60,000 bases of DNA from Antedon mediterranea. Lineage: Eukaryota > Echinodermata > Crinoidea > Comatulida > Antedonidae. The notes under the pieces were generated by a model. The model made no database searches. It was not told where the DNA came from and worked only from the letters and a program-made list of their open reading frames with translations. Shown here piece after piece: positions 1 through 13,850 of this stretch. The stretch is from NCBI RefSeq assembly GCF_964355755.1, contig NC_092678.1, positions 24,782,365-24,842,364 on the forward strand. Direction: 5' to 3'. Position 1 is the first letter of the stretch. Every line of letters starts with the position of its first letter. A program made the translations under genes and the position numbers.

Positions 1-3000
1 TTATCGGGTGTATCGGTTTCTACCTCTCCAGAACCCTTTTCATCAGAAATTTTAGATTTGGTGGAAGCTTCGACAACTATTGGAACTTCAGTTGGTAGAG
101 TAGTTACAAAATGAGCAATGTCGTTTGGTGTTTGATCCTCTACTATGGTAGCTGTTGTTGAATCTACACTTTCAACTAATTCTACACTTGGAATAGGTAA
201 TGGTTTTAATGTTCTCATTTCTGATTCAACAAGTGGCATCTCAGTTCCAGATCCAGTTTCGTCAACTGATTCATCAGCAGAAACTGGCAACGGTACAACT
301 GTGATTGAACCAACTGCAATTGGTTTTGAAGAGGTTGATGGTACATTAATTCCTTCATCTATATGTTTAGAAGTAGTAGACTGAAATTTGTCTGGCTGGT
401 GTACTGGTGTTACTAGCTGCATTGTTGTAACATCATAAATCTCCTCTACAACCTTAGGAGTGGTTGGTGATAACTTAAGCGATTTTGCAGTTGATGTAAT
501 ATCTTTATTTTCACCTAGTTTTAAATCTTTCGTCACCTCACCTTCAATAATTTCAACAAGTGGCGTCATCGTTTCTTTAATTGTTGCTGTAGTGTGTTCT
601 ATTGGTTTACTTTCTTCTTTAATGCTCTCACTAATACTGTCTTGAGGTTGTGCACTCTTTTCTCCCTGAACATCAATCTTTGTTGAATATGAGTCAAACG
701 TTGGTACAGTTACCTTAGCTGATATTGCATCTTCTTTTATAGCTTTATCATCTTTAGGGTGTTGTTTTGTAAAATCAATAACTTTAATAGGTTCTTTAGT
801 AATTATTCGTTCGACGGTAGGAATAGGTGTTGGTTGAAATGTGCTAATGAAGCTTGGTTCTTTATCAGGTGTATCTGTCTCTAACTCTCCAGAAGCAATT
901 TCAGTCACCTGTTGTGCTACTGTAAATTTATCAGAAGTTTTTTCTACTAATTTAGCTGTAGTAATCTGTACATCTTCTGGCTGTTGAATTAGTGTTACTG
1001 GCTGTATTTCAGTATCAACCACCTCTACATGATGAGGAGTAGTTGGCTGCAACTCAAGTGGCTTTTCAGTTTGAGAAACTGTTTCATGGATTGGTGTAGT
1101 TGCCTTAGATGATATTGTATCATCTTTAATAGATTTATCATCTTTAGGATGTTCTTTTGTAGAATCAATGATTTGAATAGATTCCTTTGTAACTTTTTGT
1201 TCTATGGTAGGAATGGATGTTGGTTTAAATGTGCTAATAAATCCAGTTTCTTTATCGGGTGTATCGGTTTCTACCTCTCCCGAACCCATTTCATCAGAAA
1301 TTTTAGATTTGGTGGAAGCTTCAACAACTATTGGAACTTCAGTTGGTTGAATAGTTAAAATTTGAGCAATGTCGTTTGGTGTTTGATCCTCTACTATGGC
1401 AGCTGTTGTTTTTAAATCTACAGTTTCAACTAATTCTACATTTGGAATAGGTGATGGTTTTAATGTTCTCATTTCTGATTCAACAAGAGGCATATCAGTT
1501 CCAGATCCAGTTTCATCAACTGATTCATCAGCAGAAACTGGCAACAATACAACTGTTGTTGAACCAACTTCAATTGGTTTTGAAGTGGTTGATGGTACAT
1601 TCATTCCTTCATCTATATGTTTAGAAGTAGTAGACTGAAATTCGTCTGGCTGGTGTACTGGTGTTACTAGCTGCATTGTTGTAACATCATGAATCTCCTC
1701 TACAACCTCAGGAGTGGTTGGTGAAAACTCAAGCGATTTTGCAGTTGATGTAATATCTTTAATTTCATCTAGTTTTGAATCTTTCGTCACCTCACCTTCA
1801 ATAATTTCAACAAGTGGGGTCATCGTTTCTTTAATTGTTGCTGTAGTGTAATTTATTAGTTTACTTTCTTCTTTAATGCTCTCACTAATACGGTCTTGAG
1901 GTTGTGCAGTCTTTTCTCCCAGAGCATCAATCGTTGAATATGAGCCAATTGTTGGTGTAGTTACCTTAGCTGATATTGCATCTTCTTTTAATGCCTTATC
2001 ACCTTTAGAGTGTTCTTTTGTAAAATCAATAACTTTAACAGGTTCTTTAGTAATTATTTGCTCGACGGTAGGAATAGATGTTGGTTTAAATGTGCTAATA
2101 AAGCTTGGTTCTTTATCAGGTGCATCGGTCTCTAACTCTCCAGAAGCAATTTCAGTCACCTGTTGTGCTACTGTAAATTTATCAGAAGTTTTTTCTACTG
2201 ATTTAGCTGTAGTAATCTGTACATCTTCTGGCTGTTGAATTGGTGTTACTGGCTGTATTTCAGTATCAACCACCTCTACATGATGAGGAGTAGTTGATTG
2301 CAACTCAAGTGGTTTTTCAGTTTGAGAAACTGTTTCAAGGATTGGTGTAGTTGCCTTAGCTGATATTGTATCATCTTTAATAGATTTATCATCTTTAGGA
2401 TGTTCTTTTGTAGAATCAATAATTTGAATAGATTCCTTTGTAACCTTTTGTTCTATGGTAGGAATGGATGTTGGTTTAAATGTGCTAATCAATCCAGTTT
2501 CTCTATCGGGTGTATCGGTTTCTAGCTCTCCAGAACCCATTTCATCAGAAAATTTAGATTTGGTGGAAGCTTCAACAACTATTGGAACTTCAGTTGGTTG
2601 AATAGTTAAAATTTGAGCAATGTCGTTTGGTGTTTGATCCTCTACTATGACAGCTGTTGTTGTTGAATCTACAGTTCCAACTAATTCTACATTTGGAAAA
2701 GGTGATGGTTTTAATGTTCTCATTTCTAATTCAACAAGTGGCATATCAGTTCCAGATCCAGTTTCATCAACTGATTCATCAGCAGAAACTGGCAACGATG
2801 CAACTGTTGTTGAACCAACTTCAATCGGTTTTGAAGTGGTTGATGGTACATTAATTCCTTCATCTATATGTTTAGAAGTAGTAGACTGAAATTCGTCTGG
2901 CTGGTGTACTGGTGTTACTAGCTGCATTGTTGTAACATCATGAATCTCCTCTACAACCTCAGGAGTGGTTGGTGAAAACTCAAGCGATTTTGCAGTTGAT

Positions 3001-6000
3001 GTAATATCTTTAATTTCATCTAGTTTTGAATCTTTCGTCACCTCACCTTCAATAATTTCAACAAGTGGGGTCATCGTTTCTTTAATTGTTGCTGTAGTGT
3101 ATTTTATTAGTTTACTTTCTTCTTTAATGCTCTCACTAATACGGTCTTGAGGTTGTGCAGTCTTTTCTCCCAGAGCATCAATCGTTGAATATGAGCCAAT
3201 TGTTGGTGTAGTTACCTTAGCTGATATTGCATCTTCTTTTAATGCCTTATCACCTTTAGAGTGTTCTTTTGTAAAATCAATAACTTTAACAGGTTCTTTA
3301 GTAATTATTTGCTCGACGGTAGGAATAGATGTTGGTTTAAATGTGCTAATAAAGCTTGGTTCTTTATCAGGTGTATCTGTCTTTAACTCTCCAGAAGCAA
3401 TTTCAGTCACCTGTTGTGCTACTGTAAATTTATCAGAAGTTTTTTCTACTGATTTAGCTGTAGTAATCTGTACATCTTCTGGCTGTTGAATTGGTGTTAC
3501 TGGCTGTATTTCAGTATCAACCACCTCTACATGATGAGGAGTAGTTGATTGCAACTCAAGTGGTTTTTCAGTTTGAGAAACTGTTTCAAGGATTGGTGTA
3601 GTTGCCTTAGCTGATATTGTATCATCTTTAATAGATTTATCATCTTTAGGATGTTCTTTTGTAGAATCAATAATTTGAATAGATTCCTTTGTAACCTTTT
3701 GTTCTATGGTAGGAATGGATGTTGGTTTAAATGTGCTAATCAATCCAGTTTCTCTATCGGGTGTATCGGTTTCTAGCTCTCCAGAACCCATTTCATCAGA
3801 AAATTTAGATTTGGTAGAAGCTTCAACAACTATTGGAACTTCAGTTGGTTGAATAGTTAAAATTTGAGCAATGTCGTTTGGTGTTTGATCCTCTACTATG
3901 ACAGCTGTTGTTGTTGAATCTACAGTTCCAACTAATTCTACATTTGGAAAAGGTGATGGTTTTAATGTTCTCATTTCTAATTCAACAAGTGGCATATCAG
4001 TTCCAGATCCAGTTTCATCAACTGATTCATCAGCAGAAACTGGCAACGATGCAACTGTTGTTGAACCAACTTCAATCGGTTTTGAAGTGGTTGATGGTAC
4101 ATTAATTCCTTCATCTATATGTTTAGAAGTAGTAGACTGAAATTCGTCTGGCTGGTGTACTGGTGTTACTAGCTGCATTGCTGTAACATCATGAATCTCC
4201 TCTACAACCTCAGAAGTCGTTGGTGAAAACTCAAGCGATTTTGCAGTTGATGTAATATCTTTAATTTCACCAAGTTTTAAATCTTTCGTCCCCTCACCTT
4301 CAATAATTTCAACAAGTGGCGTCATCGTTTCTTTAATTGTTCCTGTAGTGTGTTCCATTGATTTACTTTCTTCTTTAATGCTCTCACTAATACTGTCTTG
4401 AGGTTGTGCAGTCTTTTCTACCTGAACATCAATCTTTGTTGAATATGAGTCAAATGTTGGTGTAGTTACCTTAGCTGATATTGCATCTTCTTTTAAAGCT
4501 TTATCACCTTTAGAGTGTTCTTTTGTAAAATCAATAACTTTAACAGGTAGTTTAGTAATTTTTTGCTCAAAGGTAGGTGTTGGTTTAAATGTGCTAATAA
4601 AGCTTGGTTCCTTATCAGGTGTATCGGTCTCTAACTCTCCAGAAGCAATTTCAGTTTCCTTTTGTGCTACTGTAAACTCATCAGAAGTTTCAGTGGACTT
4701 AGCTGTAGTAGTCTGTACATCTTGTGGCTGTTGAATTGGTGTTACTGGCTGTATTTCAGTATCAACCACCTCTGCATGATGAGGAGTAGTTGGCTGCAAC
4801 TCAAGTGGTTTTTCAGTTTGAGAAACTGTTTCATGGATTGGTGTAGTTGCCTTAGCTGATATTGTATCATCTTTAATAGATTTAGCATCTTTAGGATGTT
4901 CTTTTGTAGAATCAATGATTTGAATTGATTCCTTTGTAACTTTTTGTTCTATGGTAGGAATGGATGTTGGTTTAAATGTGCTAATAAATCCCGTTTCTTT
5001 ATCGGGTGTATCAGTTTCTACCTCTCCAGAACCCATTTCATCAGAAATTTTAGATTTGGTGGAAGCTTCGACAACTATTGGAACTTCAGTTGGTAGAATA
5101 GTTACAAATTGAGCAATGTCTTTTGGTGTTTGATCCTCTACTATGGCAGCTGTTGTTGTTGAATCTACGGTTTCAACTAATTCTACATTTGGAATAGGTG
5201 ATGGTTTTAATGTTCTCATTTCTGATTCAACAAGAGGCATCTCAGTTCCAGATCCAGTTTCGTCAACAGATTCATCAGCAGAACCTGGCAACGATACAAC
5301 AGTTGTTGAACCAACTTCAATCGGTTTTGAAGTGGTTGATGGTACATTAATTCCTTCATCTATATGTTTAGAAGTAGTAGACTGAAATTCGTCTGGCTGG
5401 TATACTGGTGTTACTAGCTGCATTGTTGTAACATCATGAATCTCCTTTACAACCTTAGGAGTGGTTGGTGAAAACTTAAGCGATTTTGCAGTTGATGTAA
5501 TATCTTTAATTTCATCTAGTTTTGAATCTTTCGTCAAATCACCTTCAATAATTTTAACAAGTGGAGTCATCGTTTCTTTAATTGTTGCTGTAGTGTGTTC
5601 CATTGGTTTACTTTCTTCTTTAATGCTCTCACTAATACTGTCTTGAGGTCGTGCAGTCTTTTCTTCCTGAACATCAATCTTTGTTGAAAATGAGTCAAAT
5701 GTTGGTGTAGTTACCTTAGCTGATATTGCATCTTCTTTTAAAGCTTTATCACCTTTAGAGTGTTCTTTTGTAAAATCAATAACTTTAACAGGTTCTTTAG
5801 TAATTTTTTGCTCAAAGGTAGGTGTTGATTTAAATGTGTTAATGAAGCTTGGTTCTTTATCAGGTGCATCGGTCTCTAACTCTCCAGAAGAAATTTCAGT
5901 CACCTGTTGTGCTACTGTAAATTTATCAGAAGTTTCTTCTACTGACTTAGCTGTAGTAATCTGTACATCTTCTGGTCTTTGAATTGGTGTTACTGGCTGT

Positions 6001-9000
6001 ATTTCAGTATCAACCACCTCTAAATGATGAGGAGTAGTTGGCTGCAACTCAAGTGGTTTTTCAGTTTGAGAAACTGTTTCAAGGATTGGTGTAGTTGCCT
6101 TAGCTGATATTGTATCATCTTTAATAGATTTAGCATCTTTAGGGAGTTCTTTTGTAGAATCAATGATTTGAATAGATTCCTTTGTAACTTTTTGTTCTAT
6201 GGTAGGAATGGATGTTTGTTTAAATGTGCTAATAAATCCTGTTTCCTTATCGGGTGTAACGGTTTCTACCTCTCCAGAACCCATTTCATCAGAAATTTTA
6301 GATTTAGTGGAAGCTTCGACAACTATTGGAACTTCAGTTGGTAGAATAGTTACAAATTGAGCAATGTCTTTTGGTTTTTGATCCTCTACTATGGCAGCCG
6401 TTGTTGTTGAATCTACAGTTTTAACTAATTCTACATTTGGAATAGGTGATGGTTTTAATGTTCTCATTTCTGATTCAACAAGAGGCATCTCAGTTCCAGA
6501 TCCAGTTTCGTCAACTGATTCATCAGCAGAAACTGGCAACGATACAACAGTTGTTGAACCAACTTCAATTGGTTTTGAAGTGGTTGATGGTACATTAATT
6601 CCTTCATCTATATGTTTAGAAGTAGTAGACTGAAATTCGTCTGGCTGGTGTACTGGTGTTACTAGCTCCATAGTGGTAACATCATGAATCTCCTCTACAA
6701 CGTCAGGAGTGGTTGGTGAAATCTGAAGTGATTTTTCAGTTGATGTAATGTCTTTAATTTCATCTAGTTTTGAATCTTTCGTCACCTCACCTTCAATAAT
6801 TTCAACAAGTGGGGTACTTTTTTTCATTGTTTCTTTAATTGTTCCTGTAGTGTCTTCCATTGATTTACCTTCTTCTTTAATGCTCTCACTAATACTGTCT
6901 TGAGGTTGTGCACTCTTTTCTACCTGAACATCAATCTTTGTTGAATATGAGTCAAATGTTGGTGCAGTTACCCTAGCTGATATTGCATCTTCTTTTAATG
7001 CCTTATCACCTGTAGAGTGTTCTTTTGTAAAATCAATAACTTTAACAGGTTCTTTAGTAATTATTTGCTCGACGGTAGGAATAGATGTTGGTTTAAATGT
7101 GCTAATAAAGCTTGGTTGCTTATCAGGTGTACCGGTCTCTAACTCTCCAGAAGCAATTTCAGTCACCTGTTGTGCTACTGTAAATTTATCAGAAGTTTCT
7201 TCTACTGACTTAGCTGTAGTAATCTGTACATCTTCTGGTCTTTGAATTGGTGTTACTGGCTGTATTTCAGTATCAACCACCTCTACATGATGAGGAGTAG
7301 TTGGCTGCAACTCAAGTGGTTTTTCAGTCTGAGAAACTGTTTCAAGGATTGGTGTAGTTGCCTTAGATGATATTGTATCATCTTTAATAGATTTAGCATC
7401 TTTAGGATGTTCTTTTGTAGAATCAATGATTTGAATTGATTCCTTTGTAACTTTTTGTTCTATGGTAGGAATGGATGTTGGTTTAAATGTGCTAATAAAT
7501 CCCGTTTCTTTATCGGGTGTATCAGTTTCTACCTCTCCAGAACCCATTTCATCAGAAATTTTAGATTTGGTGGAAGCTTCGACAACTATTGGAACTTCAG
7601 TTGGTAGAATAGTTACAAATTGAGCAATGTCTTTTGGTGTTTGATCCTCTACTATGGCAGCTGTTGTTGTTGAATCTACGGTTTCAACGAATTCTACATT
7701 TGGAATAGGTGATGGTTTTAATGTTCTCATTTCTGATTCAACAAGAGGCACCTCAGTTCCAGATCCAGTTTCGTCAACAGATTCATCAGCAGAACCTGGC
7801 AACGATACAACAGTTGTTGAACCAACTTCAATCGGTTTTGAAGTGGTTGATGGTACATTAATTCCTTCATCTATATGTTTAGAAGTAGTAGACTGAAATT
7901 CGTCTGGCTGGTATACTGGTGTTACTAGCTGCATTGTTGTAAAATCATGAATCTCCTTTACAACCTTAGGAGTGGTTGGTGAAAACTTAAGCGATTTTGC
8001 AGTTGATGTAATATCTTTAATTTCACCAAGTTTTAAATCTTTCGTCACCTCACCTTCAATAATTTCAATTGTTTCTTTAATTGTTGCTGTAGTGTGTTCT
8101 ATTTGTTTACTTTCTTCTTTAATGCTCTCACTAATACTGTCTTGAGGTTGTGCAGTCTTTTCTCCCTGAACATCAATCGTTGTTGAATATGAGCCAATTG
8201 TTGGTGTAGTTACCTTAGCTGATATTGTATCTTCTTTTAAAGCTTTATCACCTTTAGAGTTTTCTTTTGTAAAATCAATAACTTTAACAGGTTGTTTAGT
8301 AATTTTTTGCTCAAAGGTAGGTGTTGGTTTAAATGTGCTAATAAAGCTTGGTTCCTTATCAGGTGTATCGGTCTCTAACTCTCCAGAAGCAATTTCAGTT
8401 ACCTTTTGTGCTACTGTAAACTCATCAGAAGTTTCAGTGGACTTAGCTGTAGTAGTCTGTACATCTTGTGGCTGTTGAATTGGTGTTACTGGCTGTATTT
8501 CAGTATCAACCACCTCTACATGATGAGGAGTAGTTGACTGCAACTCAAGTGGTTTTTCAGTCTGAGAAACTGTTTCAAGGATTGGTGTAGTTGCCTTAGA
8601 TGATATTGTATCATCTTTAATAGATTTAGCATCTTTAGGATGTTCTTTTGTAGAATCAATGATTTGAATTGATTCCTTTGTAAATTTTTGTTCTATGGTA
8701 GGAATGGATGTTGGTTTAAATGTGCTAATAAATCCCGTTTCTTTATCGGGTGTATCAGTTTCTACCTCTCCAGAACCCATTTCATCAGAAATTTTAGATT
8801 TGGTGGAAGCTTCGACAACTATTGGAACTTGAGTTGGTAGAATAGTTACAAATTGAGCAGGGTCTTTTGGTGTTTGATCCTCTACTATGGCAGCTGTTGT
8901 TGTTGAATCTACGGTTTCAACTAATTCTACATTTGGAATAGGTGATGGTTTTAATGTTCTCATTTCTGATTCAACAAGAGGCATCTCAGTTCCAGATCCA

Positions 9001-12000
9001 GTTTCGTCAACAGATTCATCAGCAGAACCTGGCAACGATACAACAGTTGTTGAACCAACTTCAATCGGTTTTGAAGTGGTTGATGGTACATTAATTCCTT
9101 CATCTATATGTTTAGAAGTAGTAGACTGAAATTCGTCTGGCTGGTATACTGGTGTTACTAGCTGCATTGTTGTAACATCATGAATCTCCTTTACAACCTT
9201 AGGAGTGGTTGGTGAAAACTTAAGCGATTTTGCAGTTGATGTAATATCTTTAATTTCATCTAGTTTTGAATCTTTCGTCAAATCACCTTCAATAACTTTA
9301 ACAAGTGGGGTCATCGTTTCTTTAACTGTTGCTGTAGTGTGTTCCATTGGTTTACTTTCTTCTTTAATGCTCTCACTAATACTGTCTTGAGGCTGTGCAG
9401 TCTTTTCTACCTGAACATCAATCTTTGTTGAATATGAGTCAAACGTTGGTACAGTTACCTTATCACCTTTAGAGTGTTCTTTTGTAAAATCAATAACTTT
9501 AACAGGTTCTTTAGTAATTATGTGCTCGACGGTAGGAATAGATGTTGATTTAAATGTGCTAATGAAGCTTGGTTCTTTATCAGGTGCATCGGTCTCTAAC
9601 TCTCCAGAAGCAATTTCAGTCACCCGTTGTGCTACTGTAAATTTATCATAAGTTTCTTCTACTGACTTAGCTGTAGTAATCTGTACATCTTCTGGTCTTT
9701 GAATTGGTGTTACTGGCTGTATTTCAGTATCAACCACCTCTACATGATGAGGAGTAGTTGGCTGCAACTCAAGTGGTTTTTCAGTTTGAGAAACTGTTTC
9801 AAGGATTGGTGTAGTTGCCTTAGCTGATCTTGTATCATCTTTAATAGATTTAGCATCTTTAGGGAGTTCTTTTGTAGAATCAATGATTTGAATAGGTTCC
9901 TTTGTAACTTTTTGTTCTATGGTAGGAATGGATGTTGGTTTAAATGTGCTAATAAATCGTGTTTCTTTATCGGGTGTAACGGTTTCAACCTCTCCAGAAC
10001 CCATTTCATCAGAAATTTTAGATTTAGTGGAAGCTTCGACAACTATTGGAACTTCAGTTGGTAGAATAGTTACAAATTGAGCAATGTCTTTTGGTTTTTG
10101 ATCCTCTACTATGGCAGCCGTTGTTGTTGAATCTACAGTTTTAACTAATTCTACATTTGGAATAGGTGATGGTTTTAATGTTCTCATTTCTGATTCAAAA
10201 AGAGGCATCTCAGTTCCAGATCCAGTTTCGTCTACTGATTCATCAGCAGAACCTGGCAACGATACAACAGTTGTTGAACCAACTTCAATCGGTTTTGAAG
10301 TGGTTGATGGTACATTAATTCCTTCATCTATATGTTTAGAAGTAGTAGACTGAAATTCGTCTGGCTGGTATACTGGTGTTACTAGCTGCATTGCTGTAAC
10401 ATCATGAATCTCCTTTACAACCTCAGAAGTGGTTGGTGAAATCTCAAGCGATTTTTCAGTTGATGTAATATCTTTAATTTCACCAAGTTTTAAATCTTTC
10501 GTCACCTCACCTTCAATAATTTCAACAAGTGGGGTCATTGTTTCTTTAATTGTTGCTGTAGTGTGTTCCATTGGTTTACTTTCTTCTTTAATGCTTTCAC
10601 TAATACTGTCTTGAGGTTGTGCAGTCTTTTCTACCTGAACATCAATCTTTGTTGAATATGAGTCAAACGTTGGTACAGTTACCTTATCACCTTTAGAGTG
10701 TTCTTTTGTAAAATCAATAACTTTAACAGGTTCTTTAGTAATTATTTGCTCAACGGTAGGAATAGATGTTGATTTAAATGTGCTAATGAAGCTTGGTTCT
10801 TTATCAGGTGCATTGGTCTCTAACTCTCCAGAAGCAATTTCAGTCACCCGTTGTGCTACTGTAAATTTATCAGAAGTTTCTTCTACTGACTTAGCTGTAG
10901 TAATCTGTACATCTTCTGGTCTTTGAATTGGTGTTACTGGCTGTATTTCAGTATCAACCACCTCTACATGATGAGGAGTAGTTGGCTGCAACTCAAGTGG
11001 TTTTTCAGTTTGAGAAACTGTTTCAAGGATTGGCGTAGTTGCCTTAGCTGATATTGTATCATCTTTAATAGATTTAGCATCTTTTGGGAGTTCTTTTGTA
11101 GAATCAATGATTTGAATAGGTTCCTTTGTAACTTTTTGTTCTATGGTAGGAATGGATGTTGGTTTAAATGTGCTAATAAATCCTGTTTCTTTATCGGGTG
11201 TAACGGTTTCTACCTCTCCAGAACCCATTTCATCAGAAATTTTAGATTTAGTGGAAGCTTCGACAACTATTGGAACTTCAGTTGGTAGAATAGTTACAAA
11301 TTTAGCAATGTCTTTTGGTTTTTGATCCTCTACTATGGCAGCCGTTGTTGTTGAATCTACAGTTTTAACTAATTCTACATTTGGAATAGGTGATGGTTTT
11401 AATGTTCTCATTTCTGATTCAAAAAGAGGCATCTCAGTTCCAGATCCAGTTTCGTCAACTGATTCATTAGCAGAAACTGGCAACGATACAACAGTTGTTG
11501 AACCAACTTCAATTGGTTTTGAAGTGGTTGATGGTACATTAATTCCTTCATCTATATGTTTAGAAGTAGTAGACTGAAATTCGTTTGGCTGGTGTACTGG
11601 TGTTACTAGCTCCATAGTGGTAACATCATGAATCTCCTCTACAACCTCAGGAGTGGTTGGTGAAATCTGAAGTGATTTTTCAGTTGATGTAATGTCTTTA
11701 ATTTCATCTAGTTTTAAATCTTTCGTCCCGTCACCTTCAATAATTTCAACAAGTGGGGTCATCGTTTCTTTAATTGTTGCTGTAGTGTGTTCTATTGGTT
11801 TACTTTCTTCTTTAATGCTCTCACTAATACTGTCTTGAGGTTGTGCAGTCTTTTCTACCTGAACATCAACCGTTGTTGAATATGAGTCAAATGTTGGTGT
11901 AGTTACCTTAGCTGATATTGCATCTTCTTTTAAAGCTTTATCACCTTTAGAGTGTTCTTTTGTAAAATCAATAACTTTAACAGGTTGTTTAGTAATTTTT

Positions 12001-13850
12001 TGCTCAAATGTAGGTGTTAGTTTAAATGTGGTAATAAAGCTTGGTTCCTTATCAGGTGTATCGGTCTCTAACTCTCCAGAAGCAATTTCAGTTACCTTTT
12101 GTGCTACTGTAAACTCATCAGAAGTTTCAGTGGACTTAGCTGTAGTAGTCTGTACATCTTGTGGCTGTTGAATTGGTGTTACTGGCTGTATTTCAGTATC
12201 AACCACCTCTACATGATGAGGAGTAGTTGGCTGCAACTCAAGTGGTTTTTCAGTTTGAGAAACTGTTTCAAGGATTAGTGTAGTTGCCTTAGCTGATATT
12301 GTATCATCTTTAATAGATTTAGCATCTTTAGGATGTTCTTTTGTAGAATCAATGATTTGAATTGATTCCTTTGTAGCTTTTTGTTCTATGGTAGGAATGG
12401 ATGTTGGTTTAAATGTGCTAATAAATCGTGTTTCTTTATCGGGTGTAACGGTTTCAACCTCTCCAGAACCCATTTCATCAGAAATTTTAGATTTAGTGGA
12501 AGCTTCGACAACTATTGGAACTTCAGTTGGTAGAATAGTTACAAATTGAGCAATGTCTTTTGGTTTTTGATCCTCTACTATGGCAGCCGTTGTTGTTGAA
12601 TCTACAGTTTTAACTAATTCTACATTTGGAATAGGTGATGGTTTTAATGTTCTCATTTCTGATTCAAAAAGAGGCATCTCAGTTCCAGATCCAGTTTCGT
12701 CAACTGATTCATTAGCAGAAACTGGCAACGATACAACAGTTGTTGAACCGACTTCAATTGGTTTTGAAGTGGTTGATGGTACATTAATTCCTTCATCTAT
12801 ATGTTTAGAAGTAGTAGACTGAAATTCGTCTGGCTGGTGTACTGGTGTTACTAGCTCCATAGTGGTAACATCATGAATCTCCTCTACAACCTCAGGAGTG
12901 GTTGGTGAAATCTGAAGTGATTTTTCAGTTGATGTAATGTCTTTAATTTCATCTAGTTTTAAATCTTTCGTCCCGTCACCTTCAATAATTTCAACAAGTG
13001 GGGTCATCGTTTCTTTAATTGTTGCTGTAGTGTGTTCTATTGGTTTACTTTCTTCTTTAATGCTCTCACTAATACTGTCTTGAGGTTGTGCAGTCTTTTC
13101 TACCTGAACATCAATCGTTGTTGAATATGAGTCAAATGTTGGTGTAGTTCCCTTAGCTGATATTGCATCTTCTTTTAAAGCTTTATCACCTTTAGAGTGT
13201 TCTTTTGTAAAATCAATAACTTTAACAGGTTGTTTAGTAATTTTTTGCTCAAATGTAGGTGTTAGTTTAAATGTGGTAATAAAGCTTGGTTCCTTATCAG
13301 GTGTATCGGTCTCTAACTCTCCAGAAGCAATTTCAGTTACCTTTTGTGCTACTGTAAACTCATCAGAAGTTTCAGTGGACTTAGCTGTAGTAGTCTGTAC
13401 ATCTTGTGGCTGTTGAATTGGTGTTACTGGCTGTATTTCAGTATCAACCACCTCTACATGATGAGGAGTAGTTGGCTGCAACTCAAGTGGTTTTTCAGTT
13501 TGAGAAACTGTTTCAAGGATTAGTGTAGTTGCCTTAGCTGATATTGTATCATCTTTAATAGATTTAGCATCTTTAGGATGTTCTTTTGTAGAATCAATGA
13601 TTTGAATAGATTCCTTTGTAACTTTTTGTTCTATGGTAGGAATGGATGTTGGTTTAAATGTGCTAATAAATCCAGTTTCTTTATCGGGTGTATCGGTTTC
13701 TACCTCTCCAGAACCCATTTCATCAGAAATTTTAGATTTGGTAGAAGCTTCAACAACTATGGGAACAGTTGGTTGAATAGTTACAATTTGAGCAATGTCG
13801 TTTGGTGTTTGATCCTCTACTATGGCAGCTGTTGTTGTTGGCATTTCAGT
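1..13850 (-). repeat. Array of ~11 coding repeats of 408-421 residues
   Basis: A marker block recurs at plus positions 145, 1396, 2647, 3898, 5143, 6391, 7654, 8887, 10111, 11335 and 12580. The steps are 1251, 1251, 1251, 1245, 1248, 1263, 1233, 1224, 1224 and 1245 bp, all divisible by three. The rightmost (N-terminal-most) unit is truncated around 13830. Each unit holds two diverged copies of a sub-block reading roughly SGE(V/L)ETDTPDKE, FISTF(K/Q)PT and K(E/Q)HPKDDK. Acidic Ser-Gly sites (GSGE, ASGE, GSGTE) recur. Units around 1.6-3.9 kb are almost identical. The array leaves the window on the left. Confidence 0.95.
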
